Positions 32,040 through 39,778 of a DNA stretch of 64,000 nt are shown here, one piece after another. The stretch is taken from NCBI RefSeq assembly GCF_028736155.1, contig NZ_CP117879.1, positions 4,402,001 to 4,466,000 of the forward strand, written 5' to 3'. Numbering within the stretch: the stretch's first letter is position 1; the number at the start of each line of letters is the position of its first letter. The position numbers were made by a program, and so were the translations under genes. The notes below the pieces were generated by a model. That model saw only the letters and a list, made by a program, of their open reading frames with translations, was not told the origin of the DNA and searched no databases. The stretch comes from Flavobacterium sp. KACC 22763 (GTDB lineage: Bacteria; Bacteroidota; Bacteroidia; Flavobacteriales; Flavobacteriaceae).

Positions 32040-32867
32040 ATGTCAAAAAATAAAAAGATAAATGTAAAAGGTGTCGATATTGCTTTATATGAAGACAATA
32101 AAGAGGATTTTATATCTCTAACGGATATTGCGAGACATCGCGATGATGAACGAAGTGATTATATTTTGCAAAACTGGATGAGAAACAGAAGCACAATTGA
32201 ATTTGTTGGCTTATGGGAGAAATTTAATAATCCTGATTTTAATTCCATCGAATTCGATGGAATTAAAAATATGGCGGGTTCTAATAGCTTTTCGTTAACT
32301 CCGAAACGTTGGATTGAATCTACTAATGCTATTGGAATTATTTCGAAAACAGGTAGATATGGAGGAACGTTTGCTCATAAAGATATCGCTTTTGAATTTG
32401 CCACGTGGTTGAGTGCAGAGTTTAAGTTTTATTTAATAAAAGAATTTCAGCGTCTAAAGGAAGAAGAAAATAGTACTAAAAAATTAGAGTGGAATTTGCA
32501 AAGAACCATTTCTAAAATTAATTACAAAATACATACAGATGCAATAAAGGAAAATCTAATACCCATAAGCTTAACAGCTTATCAGAGAAACTTTATTTAC
32601 GCAGATGAAGCAGATATATTGAATGTTGCTTTGTTTGGAAAAACAGCAAAACAATGGCGTATTGAAAATCCTAATGAAAAAGGGAATATTAGAGATATAG
32701 CATCTATTGAACAGCTAGTTGTGTTATCTAATCTTGAAAGTATAAATGCTATGCTGATACAACAAGATATAGAACAGAATGAAAGATTGCTAAAGTTGAA
32801 TGAAATTGCAATTAGCCAAATGAAATCGTTAATAAATACAACTGAATTGAAGAATATTTCATCCTAA
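32040..32867 (+). CDS. KilA-N domain protein
   Basis: This 275-residue protein has an N-terminal KilA-N DNA-binding domain (about 10-115: 'EDFISLTDIARHRDDERSDY', 'ILQNWMRNRSTIEFVGLWEK', 'RWIESTNAIGIISKTGRYGG', 'FEFATWLSAEFKFYLIKEFQ'). A C-terminal part follows that is helical and carries coiled-coil-like heptads near the end. KilA-N proteins are common in phages and mobile DNA. The frame opens further upstream at 31983, but the promoter supports the ATG at 32040. It sits between an intact and a broken copy of the C1 peptidase 3' end, so it arrived with an insertion or duplication. Confidence 0.85.
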   Translation: MSKNKKINVKGVDIALYEDNKEDFISLTDIARHRDDERSDYILQNWMRNRSTIEFVGLWEKFNNPDFNSIEFDGIKNMAGSNSFSLTPKRWIESTNAIGIISKTGRYGGTFAHKDIAFEFATWLSAEFKFYLIKEFQRLKEEENSTKKLEWNLQRTISKINYKIHTDAIKENLIPISLTAYQRNFIYADEADILNVALFGKTAKQWRIENPNEKGNIRDIASIEQLVVLSNLESINAMLIQQDIEQNERLLKLNEIAISQMKSLINTTELKNISS

Positions 32868-32876
32868 AATAATAAA

Positions 32877-33060
32877 AACAAACAACTACAAAGGTTTCTT
32901 GTTTGTAACTTAAAACTTTGTAAAATATAAAACTACTGCATTACTAGTAAACAAGGGAGGAATTCCTGCTGAAATTGCTAAGAAATTAGGGGTTTAATTA
33001 TCCTGAGAGTTTTATAGAAATAGAAAAGCGCCGTAATCTTTGGATTGCGGCGTTTTTTTT
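32877..33060 (+). pseudogene. Broken duplicate of the C1 peptidase 3' end with terminator
   Basis: Bases 32877-33000 match the last codons of the peptidase gene (31749-31872) with five substitutions. One of them changes an AAG codon to TAA at 32911-32913, so this copy cannot be translated. The match continues, more diverged, through the terminator (GCGCCGTAAT/ATTGCGGCG, T run at 33053-33060). It is a direct repeat, same strand, 1128 bases from the intact copy. The rest of the gap to 33261 is AT-rich with no gene seen. Confidence 0.88.
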
Positions 33061-33261
33061 AATTTATGGGTATGATTAAAATGGAAAAAGCAAATTTTTT
33101 TCTTGACATTCTTTGTTAATAATCAATAATAAATTTTATAAAGTTAAAACTTTAATTATATAATATTTTTCCTAGATTGCGGAATTAAGAACACGGTTTT
33201 TTGTTATGTGTTAAGATATTTACAACAAAGGTTAAAGGGTTATTAATCAATTTTAAAGAGT

Positions 33262-34194
33262 ATGGGAGAATGGTCTAAAAGTGTTGGTGAAGAAGGGGAA
33301 AAGATAGTGGAATATTTATTTGAGAATATTTTAGGTTATAAAACATTAAGGAAAAAAAATAGTATTTCATGCAATAATGGAGAAAAACATAAAATGGGAG
33401 ATGGTCCAAAAACAAGTCATGGAATTGATGGTTTGATTACAGTACATTCTCCTTTGCAAGACAAGGTCTTAGATGTCGGAATTATTTCTGTTAAGTTTAC
33501 TGCTAATGAATATCCTAAAGCGCCTAAAGGAGACTTTAAAAAACATTTTAAAGATTTGGTTTATACGCTAGAATGTTATGAAAATTCTAAGCTCAATTCT
33601 GAGATTAACAGAAGTTTTTCGAATGTTACTAAAACAGATATTACAGGGATTTTAGTTTGGGCTTCAAATGAAAGTGATTTAGATTTTGATGTGATTTCTA
33701 AAGTGTCAAATATGACTGTAAGTTCAGATTATCATTTTAATAGAATAATTGTTTTAGATAATGCTAGAATAACATTTTTTGTAAATTTAATTGAAAATGT
33801 AAAAAATAAATTCAAGCAAGGGATAGTGTCTTTTGTATATCATAATTCAGGATTGAATGCATTAAGTCTAGAATCAAAGAGTTATGGTGAATTTTTACCA
33901 ATTCAATATTTATTTTCAGATATTATTCCTTTAAGAGTTGAGATCGATAATAAGGTAACCTTCATCATTGGTGTTCGGGACAATTTTAAGTATGAAGACT
34001 TATTAAGAATTTTTTCTTTTGTTAAAAGTTTTGATCATTTAGATTCGTCAAGCAATGTGATTATTACATTTCCTGATTACAATGAAACTAAAAATTCATC
34101 AGACGTAGAAAAGGCTCTTTCGTTTTTTGGAAACGACAGTTTTAAATCAAATCTAACAGTTACAAAGCACACACTAGACTTTAAAAATCGATAG
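33262..34194 (+). CDS. PD-(D/E)XK nuclease-like protein, probable GapS4a-type defence component
   Basis: This 310-residue protein has no signal peptide. The N-terminal part looks like a PD-(D/E)XK nuclease fold: helix 'GEEGEKIVEYLFENILGY' with E13, then 'SHGIDGLI' with D56, then 'GIISVKFT' with K78. The usual acidic residue before K78 is replaced by serine. The opening 'MGEWSKSVGEEGEKIV' and the pairing with the next gene resemble, from memory, GAPS4 (GapS4a/GapS4b), a two-gene anti-phage system. The C-terminal part is unrecognised. Codon use is strongly AT-biased, suggesting transfer. The identification needs a profile search. Confidence 0.55.
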   Translation: MGEWSKSVGEEGEKIVEYLFENILGYKTLRKKNSISCNNGEKHKMGDGPKTSHGIDGLITVHSPLQDKVLDVGIISVKFTANEYPKAPKGDFKKHFKDLVYTLECYENSKLNSEINRSFSNVTKTDITGILVWASNESDLDFDVISKVSNMTVSSDYHFNRIIVLDNARITFFVNLIENVKNKFKQGIVSFVYHNSGLNALSLESKSYGEFLPIQYLFSDIIPLRVEIDNKVTFIIGVRDNFKYEDLLRIFSFVKSFDHLDSSSNVIITFPDYNETKNSSDVEKALSFFGNDSFKSNLTVTKHTLDFKNR

Positions 34195-34195
34195 T

Positions 34196-35320
34196 ATGAA
34201 AGATAAGATATTACCATATGGAGATAGGTTAAGACAGTTACTTGTTAAGTCAAACATAACAAGTTCAAATTTGAATTTGTTTTTAAGGGATAAGGGGGTT
34301 TTTTTAGGAGGGAATGAAAAAGATAATTCAGTTCCGTTACTTATTAAAACACTTATAACGCCAAATGAATTTGTTGAACTATATGAAACTCAAAAAAAGA
34401 AAGAAGATAATGTAAAGATAAATTCTGCTGTTTTAAAATGTAGCAAGGATTTTAGTTTGCCAAATATTATTAGAGAGGGTTTTGATCTCAATGAATTGGT
34501 TGAAAATTCAAGCGATTATAAACAAAATTTCACAATTAAAGGAAGTCCAAGATTTTATTTTGAAGATGAGGTTGGGGTTTTGGATTATGAAATTGAAAGA
34601 GTCAATTTATTAGATGATTGGACAAATAATCTTACTACTCATAAAGGAACGGTGTATGTTAGTAAACGTGAAGACGGGGCTATTGAGTTAAAAGTTGAGC
34701 AGAATTCTACATCCAAAGAAACTAAATTTATCAATGATCTAATTAATAAAGAAATTAAAAAAGCATTTGTAAAAGAAGATATAATCTCTTCTAAATCGGA
34801 TTATATTAGGATAAGGTTTAATGATTTTTCAAATCCTGATAGAATCCAATTTCTGTATTCTTTTACCACAAAAATGTGTGTTTATTTGGATTTTGTTTCT
34901 GTTTCAGATATTGATATTTATTTAGACGAAGAGGAAAAAACTCCAGAAGATTTAAAGAAGTTTTTAGATGAATTAGAATCGCTAAAATTAAATGGAAAAA
35001 AACTGCAAAACCATCCTTTAGTTACAGATAATAAATACCATAAAAAAGTAATTTTCGCATCTTTATCTTTAAAGTATAAATTTAACATTGATGGTGTTAA
35101 GGGTGAATGTGTAATAAAAATTTATTTTCCAGAATATATATCAAAAAAAGATGAAACATCAGAAGTTCAATATGTAATTAACTTTACAATTAATAAGGAT
35201 TGTAAAGGCATTGCATCGGAAAACGAATTAAGAAAGAAAGTCATAAGTTATATAGATTCCCATAAATTAAGATCTTATAATTTATTCAAGAAAAAAGAAA
35301 CTGTAATAGAGTCTGCTTAG
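34196..35320 (+). CDS. Partner protein of the nuclease-like gene, probable GapS4b-type
   Basis: This 374-residue protein has no signal peptide or membrane segment. It starts one base after the stop of the previous gene, so the two must function together. The N-terminus 'LPYGDRLRQLLVKSNITSSN' then 'LFLRDKGVFLGG' (about 6-38) and 'PLLIKTLITPNEFVELYE' look like a helical reader or adaptor module. The remainder is mixed alpha/beta with many charged residues. I associate this layout with GapS4b, but only from memory. A terminator shared with the convergent regulator follows. Confidence 0.5.
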   Translation: MKDKILPYGDRLRQLLVKSNITSSNLNLFLRDKGVFLGGNEKDNSVPLLIKTLITPNEFVELYETQKKKEDNVKINSAVLKCSKDFSLPNIIREGFDLNELVENSSDYKQNFTIKGSPRFYFEDEVGVLDYEIERVNLLDDWTNNLTTHKGTVYVSKREDGAIELKVEQNSTSKETKFINDLINKEIKKAFVKEDIISSKSDYIRIRFNDFSNPDRIQFLYSFTTKMCVYLDFVSVSDIDIYLDEEEKTPEDLKKFLDELESLKLNGKKLQNHPLVTDNKYHKKVIFASLSLKYKFNIDGVKGECVIKIYFPEYISKKDETSEVQYVINFTINKDCKGIASENELRKKVISYIDSHKLRSYNLFKKKETVIESA

Positions 35321-35345
35321 TTTTTTAAATTAAACAGAGCATAAA

Positions 35346-35372
35346 AAGAGGCGCAATCAATGCGCCTCTCTC
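35346..35372. terminator. Bidirectional hairpin between the defence-like pair and the XRE gene
   Basis: GAGGCGCA pairs with TGCGCCTC around ATCAA. It separates two convergent genes. Confidence 0.7.
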
Positions 35373-35397
35373 TATTATATATTTTCAAAACCAGAAA

Positions 35398-35796
35398 TTA
35401 TCTTCCCTTCATCAACCTCTCCAAATACTCCACCTTATCCTTTTCAGCCTGAACCAAACGCTCATAAAGTTCTACAATTTTATCAATCGGGTTGAAAGTG
35501 CATTCTAAAGCATTTGCATTAACAATACTATCGGTGATATCGTTGTCATATACATTGTTGAAATAATTAACGACACCTTCATCTGAAAAACTTTTTATTG
35601 ATTCAGCAGAAACTCCTAAAGCTGTTGCAATGACATTTAGTTTCTCGTCGTCTATCGTTTCGCTTCCTTCAATATTAGAAATCGTCTGTTGGCTCATGCC
35701 AATAGCAATGGCAAGTGCTTCTTGTTTCATTCCTCTAAGCTCACGAATGCGGCTTATGTTTCTCCCGATATGTTTTGGTTTTGTTGCTGTGCTCAT
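35398..35796 (-). CDS. XRE-family helix-turn-helix regulator
   Basis: This 132-residue protein has an HTH_3 domain at about 9-66 ('NISRIRELRGMKQEALAIAI' and 'GMSQQTISNIEGSETIDDEK'). A short variable part and a C-terminal coiled-coil-like helix ('IVELYERLVQAEKDKVEYLE') follow, suited for dimerisation. It is convergent with the nuclease-like pair and divergent from the small gene at 35971. It could control either side or itself. Such proteins are common in Bacteroidota accessory regions. Confidence 0.85.
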   Translation of the reverse strand: MSTATKPKHIGRNISRIRELRGMKQEALAIAIGMSQQTISNIEGSETIDDEKLNVIATALGVSAESIKSFSDEGVVNYFNNVYDNDITDSIVNANALECTFNPIDKIVELYERLVQAEKDKVEYLERLMKGR

Positions 35797-35970
35797 ACAT
35801 CAAAGATATTAAAAATCCTTAAAATTAGAATATTGGTAAAAGACTATCTTTTTTGGTGAATTACCAAATCTAATGTTTTGTTTGGATGTTTTAGATTATT
35901 TATTTCACTGATGTAAAAATACAATTTTTCGTACAATAATTATTCATAACCAAAACCATACATAAACGCC

Positions 35971-36249
35971 ATGAAAACAGAAAACGAAAACAATGCCAGT
36001 CAGAATAAAATAATAGAATCGGTAGCTAGATTGGTATCAGATCTTTGTTTCGATGGAGAATTTAAAAACCATCCAGAATACCTAAACGAGATTTTTGAGT
36101 ATCTTCTAGAAACAGAATCAGGAAACAGCCGTGAGTTGCGAATTAAAATGCTAAGCTGTATTAGAATCAGTAAAATGCTGGCAAAAGCACTAGAGCCATT
36201 TTCAGACGAAGATATACAAAAAGCCTGCGTAAAAATGATAAAAGCATAA
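35971..36249 (+). CDS. Small hypothetical protein
   Basis: This 92-residue, acidic, helical protein has no signal peptide. I do not recognise it. A regular helical pattern ('ESVARLVSDLC', 'YLNEIFEYLLE', 'LRIKMLSCIRISKMLAKAL') suggests a compact all-alpha fold. It lies 174 bases from the divergent XRE gene, so it could be that regulator's target. The start at 'MKTENENN' is preceded by the A-rich stretch usual here. It is probably a real gene, judged by codon use. Confidence 0.6.
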   Translation: MKTENENNASQNKIIESVARLVSDLCFDGEFKNHPEYLNEIFEYLLETESGNSRELRIKMLSCIRISKMLAKALEPFSDEDIQKACVKMIKA

Positions 36250-36366
36250 AAAGAAGTACTTTATCGGCTTTCTAGGTAGTTGGCGGTTAGAATAAAGCTA
36301 ACTAAAAGAAAATCAGTATCTTTAATATGAGTTTTTTAATAGGAGCATTAATTTTATTCAAAAATC

Positions 36367-37047
36367 ATGAAAAAGTATGAAGCAATTTTATGTACACTTG
36401 CGTTCGTATTTTCTCTCAGCTGTTTTGCTCAGAGCACAAACAGTGTCTCTGCTTCTCCAGCGCCAGGAAAAACGACATTATTGACGGATAGTCTCCCTAC
36501 AAATGATATGGTAATACAATCGTATTATGTAGAAGAAAGAATAAATAAGTTATTTGGTGGTAGAATTATTACTTACCAAGTTTCAAAATTGGACATGGTT
36601 GATACTTACGACCTTGGACCTAATAATACTAGAACAGTAATTCCGAATTACGTAAAAAGAAAACCAAAAGTTGCTCCAAATGCAATAGAAACAAAAACGC
36701 TTGTTGCAAGTTCGAACGCTTCTGTTGCGCCTGTTAAGGTAGAAGTTACAGCTCCTGCGCCTTCAACTTCAAAATATGTAACCGTAAATATGGTAGATAC
36801 TTACGAAAAAGTGCTTGATAAAGGTTATAAATCTATCGAGATGCTTAAAAAAGTAGCCGACCGTTTTTATTTTGAAGGCAATCTAACCGCAGCAGCGGGC
36901 TATTACACACAGTTATTTGATCAAGCCAAAGATTTGGATGTTATTTACTATTATAGATACGCACAGTCTTTAAAAGCAATAAATGAAGATGAAAAAGCAA
37001 ACGCTTTAATGAAAAGGTTCAAGAGTGAAACTCTGACTATGAAATAG
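36367..37047 (+). CDS. Exported protein with a C-terminal TPR-like segment
   Basis: This 226-residue protein has a signal peptide (1-22, 'LSCFAQ'). A low-complexity stretch rich in alanine, proline and valine (about 100-140) links a short N-terminal part to a helical C-terminal segment ('VADRFYFEGNLTAAAGYYTQ' and 'LDVIYYYRYAQSLKAINEDE') that resembles a tetratricopeptide repeat. The word 'MVDTY' occurs twice (about 78 and 143), so part of it may be an internal repeat. It recalls the TPR region of OmpA-family proteins, but no OmpA domain is present. Periplasmic; function unknown. Confidence 0.6.
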   Translation: MKKYEAILCTLAFVFSLSCFAQSTNSVSASPAPGKTTLLTDSLPTNDMVIQSYYVEERINKLFGGRIITYQVSKLDMVDTYDLGPNNTRTVIPNYVKRKPKVAPNAIETKTLVASSNASVAPVKVEVTAPAPSTSKYVTVNMVDTYEKVLDKGYKSIEMLKKVADRFYFEGNLTAAAGYYTQLFDQAKDLDVIYYYRYAQSLKAINEDEKANALMKRFKSETLTMK

Positions 37048-37077
37048 TTTTTTTTTGGTGTAAAGACATAAAGAATT

Positions 37078-37118
37078 CACAAAGTCCGCAAAGTTTTTTA
37101 AGCTTTGCGGACTTTGTG
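37078..37118. terminator. Long hairpin of the 'ctttgcggact' family
   Basis: CACAAAGTCCGCAAAG (37078-37093) pairs perfectly with CTTTGCGGACTTTGTG (37103-37118). No strong T run follows, so it may be a dispersed palindrome that also ends transcription. The rest of the gap to 37433 is AT-rich; a 73-codon frame on the minus strand there is not convincing. Confidence 0.65.
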
Positions 37119-37433
37119 TTTTAGGCTTTAAGATAATCTTTTATTTGTTGAGGATTACGGTCATCGGTTTCAAATTTCGATTCGATACTATTGTTAGGTT
37201 TCTTTTTGGAAATCTTTAATATGCAAAAAATATTATATTTTTTATAAAAGCAAAAAGAATAGAAGATTCTAGTTGTCAGATTATTATTGTTTTTGTTTGT
37301 AGGATAAATTAGGTATAAATACTTGTGATATATTTTTCTCATTTAGATATTTTTATCAAAAAAACTTCCAAATAATTTTAAGAGATAATACAAGGACTCA
37401 CCTAATCAAATAATAAATCTTAACCTAGACAAA

Positions 37434-38912
37434 ATGAAGAAAATAACTTTAATTGCAATTTTAATTCTATTTACAGGATTTGTTGCTGCGCAATCTAATC
37501 AAAATCAAATTACTCCAAAAACATCCGATTCAACTTCGCAAGTACAAGCAGGTAAAAAATCATCTAATTCAGGTAAACAAGATGATGCTACAAATCAAAT
37601 TAAAACAAGCGTTTTTACATTAGATTTAGGTTCGCCACATCAGAATTCATTAAAGAATAATGATGGTTCAAATAAACTGGTGGTTAAAACTCGACAGCCT
37701 CTTGCTTTTGAGCTAATAAATGGAAATCCATATAAATACAAATACGTAATCAATCACAAATTTGTTGATTTTTTTAACAATCAAAATTACAACCCATTGG
37801 ATTCAGTAGCAAAAAGGCTGGCAGTAACTCAGACTGCTGGAAAAGCTCCTGAATCACAATCAACAAACGTAAGTGGAAAAGAGTATGTTGTAAAAGCGCC
37901 TATGGCAATTGAAATTCTTAAAGAGTTTAAAAGTAAATATCCTATAGCAAGCTTGCTAAATATAAGTTTGAAAGAAAGTCCTAAAACTCCAGAAGAAGAT
38001 TTGGAAAATATTCGAATGGCACTAAAAGCAATTTCATATAGATCAAACATTTTAAAGGAAACGATGTCTTTAAAAACTTCGGAGTATATGGCAGAGGATT
38101 ATATTGATATTGAAAGTTTTAAAAAAGACAGAACGCTTTTGCACCAAACATATATGCTTATACTGCAAGATATAATCAAGTTAACACCTGAAGCTGAAAA
38201 ATTTCCAGATTACATAAAAGATTTTAGAAAAAATGTAGAAGAGGTAATTAAAATTAATGATCTAAATAAACAAGAAATAGGAAAGATGTTTGAAGTTAAA
38301 ACTTCTAACTATATACCGGCAATAGATTTAAATGGCAAAAATATTGACCTAGTTGAAATAACAGTTGAGCGTTATAACAAAACAACGACTAATCCAACGC
38401 CTGAAAAATTTACATATAATATTTGGATGAAGGGAGGTGTCAAAATTGATGTTAGTCCAGGGATATATTTAACTACATTAAAAGATAAAGAATACGAAAC
38501 TGTAGATGTTGTTGAAAACGGTGTAACAAAGAAATTAATTTACGAGAAAGATCTTGGAGATTTTGATATGGGGGCAGGTGCTCTTATTAATTTATCCGTT
38601 CGAGGCGGTCTATGGGTTAAACCTGCATTCAGTATCGGTGCATTGTTTACAACAGATCAGAAATTTCAACTCCTTTCAGGTTTAGGTCTCATATTTGGTA
38701 AAGAAGAAAGAATAATTTTGCATGGAGGTTTTTCGTTTGGCTCTACAAATCAAATAGATACCAATCGATACAAAGATGATGGAAGTCAGGCATACGATTT
38801 AGGGACAGCAGGTAATGTGCCTACAGTAAATAAGTTTTGTTCAGGTTTCTTTATAGGAGTATCATACAACTTTGGCAAAGTAAAAAAATTAACAAATTTA
38901 GAAGCAAATTAA
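37434..38912 (+). CDS. Exported protein of unknown function, possible outer-membrane C-terminal part
   Basis: This 492-residue protein has a signal peptide (1-19, 'GFVAAQ'), then a Gln/Ser/Thr/Asn-rich stretch (20-55) and a mixed alpha/beta middle part. The last roughly 130 residues alternate hydrophobic and polar residues ('GALINLSVRGGLWVKPAFSI' and 'FCSGFFIGVSYNFGKVKKL'), as in a small outer-membrane barrel. I do not recognise a family. It stands alone in a variable region and may be strain specific. Confidence 0.6.
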   Translation: MKKITLIAILILFTGFVAAQSNQNQITPKTSDSTSQVQAGKKSSNSGKQDDATNQIKTSVFTLDLGSPHQNSLKNNDGSNKLVVKTRQPLAFELINGNPYKYKYVINHKFVDFFNNQNYNPLDSVAKRLAVTQTAGKAPESQSTNVSGKEYVVKAPMAIEILKEFKSKYPIASLLNISLKESPKTPEEDLENIRMALKAISYRSNILKETMSLKTSEYMAEDYIDIESFKKDRTLLHQTYMLILQDIIKLTPEAEKFPDYIKDFRKNVEEVIKINDLNKQEIGKMFEVKTSNYIPAIDLNGKNIDLVEITVERYNKTTTNPTPEKFTYNIWMKGGVKIDVSPGIYLTTLKDKEYETVDVVENGVTKKLIYEKDLGDFDMGAGALINLSVRGGLWVKPAFSIGALFTTDQKFQLLSGLGLIFGKEERIILHGGFSFGSTNQIDTNRYKDDGSQAYDLGTAGNVPTVNKFCSGFFIGVSYNFGKVKKLTNLEAN

Positions 38913-39077
38913 TTTATGGTTTCAGATTTTAGTATCAATATTAATTCAAAAAGTAAAAAAGTATTAGTCTTGTAGGTAAGTAGTCTTTAATTCTACGACT
39001 TATTAATTTTGTGCAAATGATACAGATATTGCCCTGATAGTATAAGAGAATGACTTTAGGGCCTATTAATATTAAAA

Positions 39078-39112
39078 AAAAAAGACGATCAAATTTGATC
39101 GTCTTTTTTTTA
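39078..39112 (+). terminator. Intrinsic terminator upstream of the tRNA-Asn fragment
   Basis: GACGATCAAA pairs with TTTGATCGTC, flanked by A and T runs of eight or more. It could serve the 492-residue protein gene at 37434. Confidence 0.75.
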
Positions 39113-39114
39113 AG

Positions 39115-39166
39115 CTCCCCCTCTTGGGCTCGAACCAACCCCGATAGCTATCGGGGCTCTGATTAA
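39115..39166 (-). pseudogene. tRNA-Asn 3' fragment interrupted by a palindrome
   Basis: Bases 39115-39138 are identical to the T-arm/acceptor end of the two intact tRNA-Asn genes nearby. Where those have GGACC, this copy has the 18-base perfect palindrome CCCCGATAG/CTATCGGGG (39139-39156). The match then resumes with CTCTGATTAA (39157-39166) and stops. The 5' half of the tRNA is missing. The GIY-YIG gene starts to the right of it. Confidence 0.85.
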
Positions 39167-39170
39167 TAAG

Positions 39171-39455
39171 TTATTTGTATTTTTCTTTCAATTTTAAAAT
39201 AATATCGGGATACTTGATTAAGTTTTCAATATAAGTTTTGCTCTTCATGTTTTTGATATGCTTTTCTATTGAAAGTGCTTGTGTTTTGTTGGTACAGTCA
39301 AAACTAAGAAACAAAGTCCAGTCATTTGCATTTGCAGTAAATTTGTTGGAAGGTGAATTTTTGTGAAATTCTAATCTTAAGTCAAAATTAGTTGTATAGC
39401 CAATATAATATCGATTAAGCTTTAGGGAGTGTAGAATATATACAATATGATTCAT
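39171..39455 (-). CDS. GIY-YIG endonuclease domain protein
   Basis: This 94-residue stand-alone GIY-YIG domain has 'VYILHS' and 'YYIGYT' as the name-giving motif (about 5-20). The catalytic arginine is in 'DLRLEFH' (about R27), and the helix 'TQALSIEKHIKNMKS' contains the conserved glutamate. This size matches the small UvrC/YhbQ-like type. It lies between a tRNA-Asn fragment and two intact tRNA-Asn genes, a typical place for mobile or homing-type elements. The activity and target site are unknown. Confidence 0.88.
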   Translation of the reverse strand: MNHIVYILHSLKLNRYYIGYTTNFDLRLEFHKNSPSNKFTANANDWTLFLSFDCTNKTQALSIEKHIKNMKSKTYIENLIKYPDIILKLKEKYK

Positions 39456-39508
39456 GGTATAGGGATAAAAAAAATACCACTTACAATTTGTAAGTGGTAT
39501 TTAATAAG

Positions 39509-39582
39509 CTCCCCCTCTTGGGCTCGAACCAAGGACCCTCTGATTAACAGTCAGATGCTCTAACCAACTGAGCTAAGGAGGA
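39509..39582 (-). tRNA. tRNA-Asn (anticodon GTT), copy 1
   Basis: On the minus strand this has TCCTCCT acceptor stem, D arm with 'AGCTCAGTTGGTTAGAGC', anticodon loop CTGTTAA (GTT), T arm with GGTTCGAGCCC, and a 74-base length. The 3' CCA is not encoded. Confidence 0.96.
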
Positions 39583-39621
39583 ATCACCTTAAAAGGTTAA
39601 TATGTTTGCTAAAAAAAGTTG

Positions 39622-39695
39622 CTCCCCCTCTTGGGCTCGAACCAAGGACCCTCTGATTAACAGTCAGATGCTCTAACCAACTGAGCTAAGGAGGA
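39622..39695 (-). tRNA. tRNA-Asn (anticodon GTT), copy 2
   Basis: Identical to copy 1 over the 74 bases and 39 bases upstream of it, so the two form a tandem pair. A string 'gctccccctcttggg' is shared with the fragment at 39115. Confidence 0.96.
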
Positions 39696-39778
39696 AAGTG
39701 TTGCTCTTTTTAGCGAGTGCAAATATAAAACTATTTTTAGTTTCTCAAAAACATTTTCACTCTTTTTTTGACTTTTTT

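Noticed and set aside
33061..33261. A CRISPR leader or repeat region before the defence-like pair
   Set aside because: The stretch is simply AT-rich and has no repeated units.
37121..37342. A 73-codon frame on the minus strand
   Set aside because: No start context or recognisable protein, and it lies in AT-rich intergenic DNA beside a hairpin.
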